A stretch of DNA of 23,027 bases, taken from the NCBI GenBank assembly GCA_002179805.1, contig NAVB01004929.1, positions 1-23,027 on the forward strand, read 5' to 3'. Below the pieces are notes generated by a model. It searched no databases and had not been told where the DNA came from. It worked only from the letters and a program-made list of their open reading frames with translations. The translations under genes and the position numbers were made by a program. Source of the DNA: Acanthamoeba lenticulata. Its lineage: Eukaryota; Discosea; Longamoebia; Acanthamoebidae. Of the stretch, positions 17,429 to 23,027 are shown one piece after another. Numbering within the stretch: the first letter of the stretch is position 1; every line of letters starts with the position of its first letter.

Positions 17429-18880
17429 TCAGGCCGTCATCTGCGAGGTGGAGATGACGGCGATGGCGGGCAGGGCTCGCTTGAGCTGGTCGCAGTGGTA
17501 GGACTGCGGGATGTACTGAAGCGGCACCCCGAAGATGGGCTGTTGGTGGTGGCCGTGGTGGATGACCGGCAGGGGAAGCTTGCCCGCCGGGGCCTCGGTC
17601 ACCTTGATCGGAGAGCTGGCCGTGGCGGCAACCGGAGCAAAGGCCGACTGAGGGCCGCCGACGATCTTGGCTGGGGCCACGGCAGCCGGCTGGGTCGGCG
17701 TGAGGCTATTTCGCCGGATCGGGGACTGCTCGACGACGACGGCCATCTTGTTGCTGTCCTCCTCGCCAACCACGCGCGCGCGCTTCCTCGCAGGCCCGTC
17801 GGACTCACTGTCTGTGAGCGAGGGGCTGGCGGCGCTGGAACCGGTGGCGGACTTTTTCTCGTCGCCCGGAGCGCTGCCGGCTGTGCTGCTGCTGGTGTTA
17901 GCGGCCTTCTTGACCTTGGCCCGCATGTTCTGGAACCAGATCTGAACGCTGCGCGGGGTCATGTCGAGCTGGGCGGCTAAAGTCTGTCGGGTGGTCGCGT
18001 TGGGCATGGGCTCGCGGTTGAACTCGTCCATCAGAATGCGGAGCTGCTCGGGGGTCGTCTTCGACCGCTTCCTCTTCTTCTCGCCCTCCACCGGAGTTAC
18101 TACAGCCGACGGGCGCACCGAGGCGACCTTGGCCGGGCTGGCTTGCACCGGGGCGGGGCCGGCGGCGGCAGTGACGGCGGGCCTGGCCACGGCAGGGCGG
18201 ATGGCCTGCAGCTGAGGCCCAGCAGCCGCAGGAGGGGCTGTGTGAAGGTGGGCCGGTGCAGGAGCTGGCGCGGCCACAACGGGCACGATGGGCGGAAGCG
18301 GGAGCTTCTTCGGGCTGGGCCCGCGGACAACGACGACGGTCGGCTGTTGCGCAGCACCGGAGAAGGCGTTCTGGCCACGAGGGGACTCGTTCTGGTGGTG
18401 GTGGGTGGAGCTGCTCCGTGATACGGCGGCAGCGCCCACACCAAGGAGCGACAGGATTTCCGCGGCATCCAGCTTATCTCTGCGATTGGTGGAGAAAATT
18501 TAATTAGCCTCTAATTGCCTAAAAACCCGCCGATCGATTGGGCTGGAAAATGAGCAGAAAAGAGCAGGAAAGGCCCGTGCAGGAGAAACCTCCACGAAAA
18601 AACTGATTGCGCACAGAAGTAGATGGAGATGAAATTTTGAAGGAGAAAGAAAGTAGGGGCTTTGGATGCACCTGCATCGATGTAGTAGGGATGCAGGGAT
18701 CGTGTGGACAACCAATCGAAGACAACAAGAGATTTGGAAGATGAGGAAGATGAAGAAAAGGAGTTGCACGTACTTGGTGTCCTTGTCGGCTTCGGAGAGG
18801 GCGGAGGTCAACTCCACGAGCTTGTTGAAGCGCATAGAGCGATTTGTGCGTGAGCGTGTGGTCCTCTGTGTGGTGGCCAT
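17429..18880 (-). CDS. Homeodomain transcription factor
   Basis: Minus-strand exons 18880-18774 and 18479-17429 give 385 residues. The homeodomain lies at about 171-229: it opens with the basic KKRKRSKTTPEQ, has helix 1 (QLRILMDEFN), a typical-length loop, and recognition helix SVQIWFQNMRAKVKK. The invariant W, F, N and R are kept, and the usual second basic residue after WFQN is Met. It has no three-residue TALE insertion. Flanks are Ala/Pro-rich (residues 85-165) and Ser/Pro-rich with a basic cluster, PARKRARV, a probable nuclear signal. It presumably binds DNA as a nuclear regulator; targets are unknown. The 294-base intron is the longest in the window. The ATG at 18880 is preferred over an in-frame ATG at 19012 because the added residues are low-complexity. 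Confidence 0.88.
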
Positions 18881-19672
18881 GCTGGCTGCAGACTGCTTTC
18901 TATCGGCGGTGTGGTCGGGGTTGGTGGTAGTTGGTGGTTGTGCAGGAGTTGGCTGCAGAAGAAGAGAAGAGCGGAGTAGTAGTACTACGACGTCTGCCCG
19001 TGAGTGTGGCAAGGGTCGCGGTAAGAATGACGGGGTCTGCTGTAGGGGAAGCTGCCTCGACTGCTGGGCGAAAGAGAATAATGGAACGCGAAGAGATAAA
19101 CCCGCTTTTGTAGCGTCTCGGCCTGTGGGGCGTCGAGCTGGCGCGTCATTTCGCCGTTCACCGCATGCTCCCGCAACCAGGGTCCGCTTGATTGCGTGCT
19201 AGCCAATGAGCGCCCTCCGTGCTCCGAGGAACTGTCGAGGAAAAGCTTGTCTCACAGGGATTCCCCGGGAAGGCGGCCTGATTGCTAAGTCACCACCACT
19301 TTCCCACCAAGGCCGCCGCCCAGCACCGGCAGCCCTGCGCCAAACTAGCCTGAATTTCCACCACCGCTCTTGTGTGGCTTCGTACGGCGTCCTGCTCGAG
19401 ACGTCTGGTCGCCCCAATGCTAGCACCAGTACCACCCAGTGGCGCCACCACATTGTCATCATTTGAGCAGGCAACTGGCATGTTTGGTGCAGGTTGCCCG
19501 CCTGCAGACTGGCATGAAACTCAGTGGCCACCGGACTTATAATCACAATAAAATAAAGTCATCACATAGGACCAGATTCCCACCGTTTGTGCATAGCGAC
19601 GTCCCGCGCTGCCATGGCGGTCGCGTGAGGTCTTGCACGCGGCGATCTCACAACACAAAAACAAAAAACCGG
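18881..19672. other. Longest gene-poor stretch (792 bases)
   Basis: This lies between the homeodomain start and the WRAP53-like stop, both on the minus strand. It should hold the WRAP53-like 3' untranslated region and the homeodomain promoter and leader. Open frames of 115 codons (minus, 19199-19546) and 86 codons (plus, 19206-19466) overlap each other and show no domain. AATAAA-like bases occur on the plus strand near 19548-19557. No gene can be supported, and a non-coding RNA or spliced small gene cannot be excluded. Confidence 0.5.
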
Positions 19673-21901
19673 TCATGCCGCGGCTTCGCTTAGTAATGGT
19701 GGTCGCGCGAGCTGGCACCAGAGCGCCAGAACGTTTTCCTGCGCAGGCTGCGTAGACTTGTCGCCTTCGGCGGCTGCTGCGTCCCCAGCTACGCGGTCGT
19801 TCTTGGCCCCTTCTTTTGCCTGGTCTGCTGTTGAACTAGTGCTGTTTGCCACTGTCGCTGGGATCTGCTCCTCTTCACGTTCGTCGTCGGCAGTCGTTGT
19901 TGGGAAGTTCTTCATCTGCACAAAGTATTTGCGGTCTCCCGTCGCCGTGGCCACCAGCGGCGCAAACGGATGAAAGGCGGCCGTGTTGACCACATCTGCA
20001 CCAGCACGGAGGGTGTTGCGCACAGGTCAGACCGGCCCACCACCACCATATCCAGGCACGCTAGCCCGCACCGGTGTGGCCCGCCAGCTCGCCCACCATC
20101 CCGCCTGTCTGCAGGTCGTACACATAAGCTCGCGCATCCTGTCGAGAAAGAAGAATGAGAAATGCGTCAGAAGGATACGTGGAAGAGGAGCTCACGGACC
20201 TGGCTGGCGGTGATGAGGTATCTGCCCGTGGGGTCGATGTCAAAGTGGATGTGCTGGTTTGTGTCGACCAGCCGGGAGAGGCGCATGAGCACCTGGCCCG
20301 TGTTCCTGATGTCCCAGCACAGGATGGTGTTCTCCTTTCTTGCTCCCGTGAACAGGTAGTTGCCGTCAGGCGTGAACAGGGCCTGCCACCAGGACGAGTT
20401 TGATCAGAGACAGAAGAGGGCACAGGATGGGTCGGTGCATCAAGAAGAAGCAGGCGTACCTGCGTCACGCCGCCTCGGTGCCCCTCAAGCACAGAGACCA
20501 CGCCGCGCTGGCCCTCTGTGTAGAGCCCAACGAGACCCGAGTAAGAGCCCGCGGCCAGCAAGCCGCTGTGGTCCGGGTTGAAGGCCAGGCACGACACAAT
20601 CCCTGCAGGCGCACTAGGCTTTGAGTCATGCATCGCAGTTGATGACGATTCGACCAAAGAGAAGGAGAGTGGAGGGGGAAGCATTACCCTTCTTTCCAAT
20701 GTCGTTTGTGTTGAGCGTGCGGAAGCTTCGCCCGGGAGACGCGGTGTCAAAGATGCGGATGGTGCCGCTGTAGCCCGCATAGACCCTGCACATGCACGTC
20801 TACGACGTGAGACGCATGACCCAAGGCGAGAGACACGAGGAAGAGAGCGGTTGCGCACTTGTCGGCGGTCAGGTTGAAGGTGACCGAAAGCGCTGCTGTG
20901 ATATTATCCATGTGGTCGTAGGCGCGGTAGGTCGCCCGATGCTGCTCCCACGCGTGACGTCCTTGAAGAGTGAGCGACTCGGCCAACCACATGCAAAGTG
21001 CAGTCGGAAGCTGTACCTGGCCAGTGAAGGCGTCCCACATGTGAATGGGGTGGTCTCGGCTCGTAGTCAAGAAGCAGCACGTGCCCGGCTCTGCCATTCG
21101 CCTCCCGCAGTCCGTCACCAACGCTACTAACCACAAGACACTGCGGGAGGGGTTGCATGATGGAAGGCGTGGTAGGCGTACGCTGGGAGTTCATGTGCGG
21201 ATACCAGCAGGCATCGTACACGGTCTCGCCCTCTCGGACCTGCAGCACTGAGTGCAGGCGTGTTGGGACAAAGGAGCTCCTCTCCTCATAGGGCAGCGTC
21301 TGCAGACGATAGCTGTGCTCAGCTGCATCGGCTGGCCTGCACCGCACATGGCGTCAAGCGATGCAGAACGGCGATGTGGGACGAGACAGCGTACAGCTCA
21401 AAGATGCGGACAAGCTTGTCTTCGCTGGTGGTCAGAATGCAGGTGCCATCGGCAGACCTGTGGGAATGCAGTTCAGTGGCCGTTGAAGAGACTACAGCTA
21501 TGACACGACTGCACACAACACACGCTTTAAGTGGAGAGCGGGTACCACTTGGCCAACTTGACGAAGTTGTTGGGGTGGCCACCCTGCGCAAACTCGTCCG
21601 CCACGTAGAGTTGCTGGAAGCAGTCCTCCTGTCCAGTTATGTGCCACGAGTGTGGTGGCGGCAACGTGGGAAGAGGTGCTTCACCTTCCTCATGCACTTC
21701 CTGAGTGTCTACTGATAGCTGTTGCTGCTCGGAGCCCGCAGGGGTATGTGTCGCGAGACTGTAATCGTTAGAGTCCGCCGGCAGCGCTGAGCCCGCCGCA
21801 TCGTCATACTGATTGGCATTCGTTAAGGCATTAAAATCGTCCTCAACTCGCTGCCGCTTTGCTGCAGACGTGGGCAGGTCGTCGTTGCGTTCGTCTTCCA
21901 T
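19673..21901 (-). CDS. WRAP53: WRAP53/TCAB1-like WD40 protein
   Basis: Ten minus-strand exons give 506 residues (human 548): 21901-21546, 21457-21395, 21312-21182, 21090-21017, 20941-20859, 20785-20688, 20602-20460, 20382-20200, 20138-20072, 19995-19673. After an acidic, low-complexity N-terminus of about 95 residues, the propeller follows WRAP53 closely: KWSADGTCILT, VREGETVYDACWYP, RDHPIHMWDAFTGQ, RATYRAYDHMDNITAA, ASPGRSFRT, GIVSCLAFNPD, GSYSGLVGLY, GHRGGVTQ, GARKENTILCWDIRNTG, TNQHIHFDIDPTGRYL and AAFHPFAPLVATATGDR. In animals WRAP53 binds the CAB box of small Cajal-body RNAs and telomerase RNA, delivers them to Cajal bodies, and has a role at DNA breaks. The acidic Ala-rich tail is poorly conserved. 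It is divergent from the MRPL58 gene with 74 bases between the starts. Confidence 0.92.
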
Positions 21902-21975
21902 CAACACAGCACGGTTCCTTTTCCCTTACTTTTCTTGCCGGCTTTATTTTATCCTGCGTGCTTCGATCTCGTGAG
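21902..21975. promoter_or_regulatory. Short bidirectional promoter, WRAP53-like / MRPL58
   Basis: Only 74 bases lie between two divergent start codons. A pyrimidine-rich stretch and an AT-rich element, CTTTATTTTAT (21942-21952), are visible. The two genes must share this promoter unless transcripts start inside the neighbouring coding regions. Confidence 0.5.
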
Positions 21976-22739
21976 ATGCGAAGGGGACTTGCTTGTTGGG
22001 CGCGTCTGGCATCTCCGTCTATGCACTACCCGCCCATGGCGGGTACATGCACAGTTGCCACAACGATGCACACACGCAGTTTTGTGTGGCCCACCACGGT
22101 GAGTGAACGGTTAGAGCGGCAGCAAGGCAGTTGGTACTGGCGAAGCTTTTCCACGCAGGCGCCTGAAGAGGACTACGATATTGAACCCTTGAACATAAAC
22201 ATCCCGAGGGACAAGATACAGCTTGCATTCAGTCGTTCCAGCGGGCCAGGAGGGCAGAACGTCAACAAAGTCAACACCAAGGTGCAGCCATGAGTGTAAT
22301 GTGACATCTGGTGGCTCTACCTCTCTGTTCCTCACAACACGCTCGCTGGTTTCAGGTAGAGCTTCGATTCAACTTGAACGAAGCTGATTGGATACCAGAC
22401 GACGTCAAAGAACGCTTGCGTGAGCAGCGGTACACCATCTTCCTCGAAGTACATCCCAACTTGCTAGGGCTGACCTGATGCATCATTCGCGACGACAGAG
22501 CGGGCGACATCAACAAGGAGGGCGAGATGGTGATCACGTCCTCGGTGCACCGCACGCAGGGCCACAATCTTAATGAGGCCTTCCGCAAACTCAGGCGCTA
22601 CTTGGACGACGCGTGTGTCGTGCGGAAGGAGCGCATCGCCACCGAGGTGCCTGATTACGCCATCGAGAAGCGGCTCAAGGAGAAAAAGAGGCGAAGCGAC
22701 GTCAAGCAGAACCGACAGAAGCCCCGCTGGGACGATTGA
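21976..22739 (+). CDS. MRPL58: Mitochondrial GGQ peptidyl-tRNA hydrolase (MRPL58/ICT1-like)
   Basis: Exons 21976-22281, 22356-22429 and 22499-22739 give 206 residues. It is a class I release-factor catalytic domain without a codon-recognition domain. The core runs from residue 77 on (IPRDKIQLAFSRSSGP), with GGQ at 92-94, NVNKVNTKVELRF, ITSSVHRTQ, and a strongly basic C-terminal tail (KRLKEKKRRSD and QNRQKPRW) like the ribosome-binding tail of ICT1 and bacterial ArfB/YaeJ. The N-terminus (MRRGLACWARLASP, poor in acidic residues) fits a mitochondrial import signal. It should hydrolyse peptidyl-tRNA on stalled mitochondrial ribosomes, and in animals it is also a large-subunit protein. The stop codon lies inside a short TTGA repeat. 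A GTGAGT at 22100 could be read as a donor, but no acceptor at a normal distance fits. Confidence 0.9.
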
Positions 22740-22751
22740 TTGATTGATTGA
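22736..22751. repeat. TTGA tetranucleotide repeat at MRPL58 stop
   Basis: Four TTGA units start within the last bases of the MRPL58 frame and supply its TGA stop. Changes in repeat number would not alter the protein end. Confidence 0.85.
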
Positions 22752-22895
22752 CTCACTTCACCACATCATCTTCTTGTTGGGGTGCCAGGAGAGGTGAAGA
22801 CGAGTTTGTTGGAAAAGACCTATTTACTTTTGAAGCAGGAGGAACAAGAGGGTTGAGGGGAAGGCACATCTCTTCATCATCGCCAAGGGACCGGT

Positions 22896-23027
22896 TTAGA
22901 AGACGACGGTGTCGAGCATGGCGCCTAGGAGCTGGGTGGCGTTCTTGGCCATGAGCTTCTCGACGTCGGACTCGAGGTGCTTCTTGGGGTCGACCTTGCC
23001 CACGTTCTGGATGGCGAGCTTCTCTGG
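22896..23027 (-). CDS. Unrecognised protein, C-terminal end (runs off window)
   Basis: The minus strand is open from the right edge to a TAA at 22896-22898, giving the last 43 residues of a protein (ending [10 protein letters not shown]). The piece is GC-rich at third positions and has Lys-rich helical character ([18 protein letters not shown]), which fits real coding DNA. It is convergent with the MRPL58 gene, with about 156 bases between the stops. I do not recognise the family from this fragment. Confidence 0.5.
   Translation of the reverse strand, partial: PEKLAIQNVGKVDPKKHLESDVEKLMAKNATQLLGAMLDTVVF

Noticed and set aside
17297..17980. 227-codon open frame on the plus strand
   Set aside because: It is antisense to the homeodomain gene and consists of Gly/Arg/Leu repeats typical of a codon-bias shadow.
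18143..18507. Overlapping plus-strand frames opposite the homeodomain N-terminal half
   Set aside because: They mirror the Ala/Pro-rich coding region and have no independent support.
19199..19546. 115-codon minus-strand frame in the long gap
   Set aside because: No domain, unusual Trp/Arg-rich composition, and overlap with an equally open plus-strand frame.
20061..20858. 265-codon minus-strand frame reading through several WRAP53 introns
   Set aside because: It mixes intron sequence with frames that break the WD repeats. The spliced model restores the family sequence.
22100..22131. Possible intron starting GTGAGT in MRPL58 exon 1
   Set aside because: The nearest acceptors would make it only about 25-32 bases, and the uninterrupted frame gives a reasonable import sequence.
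1..23027. Defence island, mobile element, CRISPR array or viral insertion
   Set aside because: No transposase, integrase, phage, reverse transcriptase or repeat-spacer pattern was seen. The window is ordinary intron-rich nuclear DNA with housekeeping genes.

Overview
The window looks like nuclear DNA of a GC-rich free-living amoeba, most probably Acanthamoeba or a close relative. This is inferred, because no search was possible. The support is that nearly every gene is cut by many short introns (about 47-100 bases, donors mostly GTACGT, GTGCGT or GTAAG-like), that genes are packed on both strands with 70-450 bases between them, that coding DNA is rich in G+C at third positions, and that the gene set is animal- and amoeba-like (FAM91, WDR41, WRAP53, NABP/SOSS-B, TMEM41). 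I built exon models by hand from splice signals, reading phase and remembered family motifs. All twelve complete models close in frame. Thirteen genes are at least partly supported with confidence, and a fourteenth is a fragment at the right edge.

Layout from left to right: (1) 5' end of an unrecognised coiled-coil, basic protein, minus strand, 1-271; (2) FHA + PBZ-finger protein like APLF, plus, 756-1842; (3) FAM91 protein, plus, 17 exons, 1979-5685; (4) WDR41-like beta-propeller with an extra C-terminal tail, plus, 6133-9345; (5) microsomal-type epoxide hydrolase with a signal peptide and a C-terminal ADEL, plus, 9491-11552; (6) ADF/cofilin-like protein, plus, intronless, 11750-12244; (7) NABP/SOSS-B single-strand DNA-binding protein, minus, 12364-13285; (8) TMEM41A-like VTT/DedA membrane protein, plus, 13453-14556; (9) BCS1 mitochondrial AAA ATPase, minus, intronless, 14638-16281; (10) small SAM + Cys/His zinc-binding-like protein, plus, 16628-17232; (11) homeodomain protein, minus, 17429-18880; (12) WRAP53/TCAB1-like WD40 protein, minus, 19673-21901; (13) mitochondrial GGQ release factor MRPL58/ICT1, plus, 21976-22739; (14) C-terminal end of an unrecognised protein, minus, 22896 to the edge.

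The genes do not form an operon. Three neighbours fall into genome maintenance (APLF-like, NABP, WRAP53), three into membrane traffic or lipid/lysosome biology (FAM91, WDR41, TMEM41A), and two into mitochondrial quality and assembly (BCS1, MRPL58). No phage, mobile element, CRISPR array, rRNA or tRNA was seen. The most useful observations are the FHA-PBZ protein with a palindromic E2F-type site upstream, two GC-AG introns sharing a 13-base donor sequence that would stop translation at once if retained, a WDR41 orthologue with a new C-terminal extension, and a compact SAM/zinc protein with two possible C-termini.
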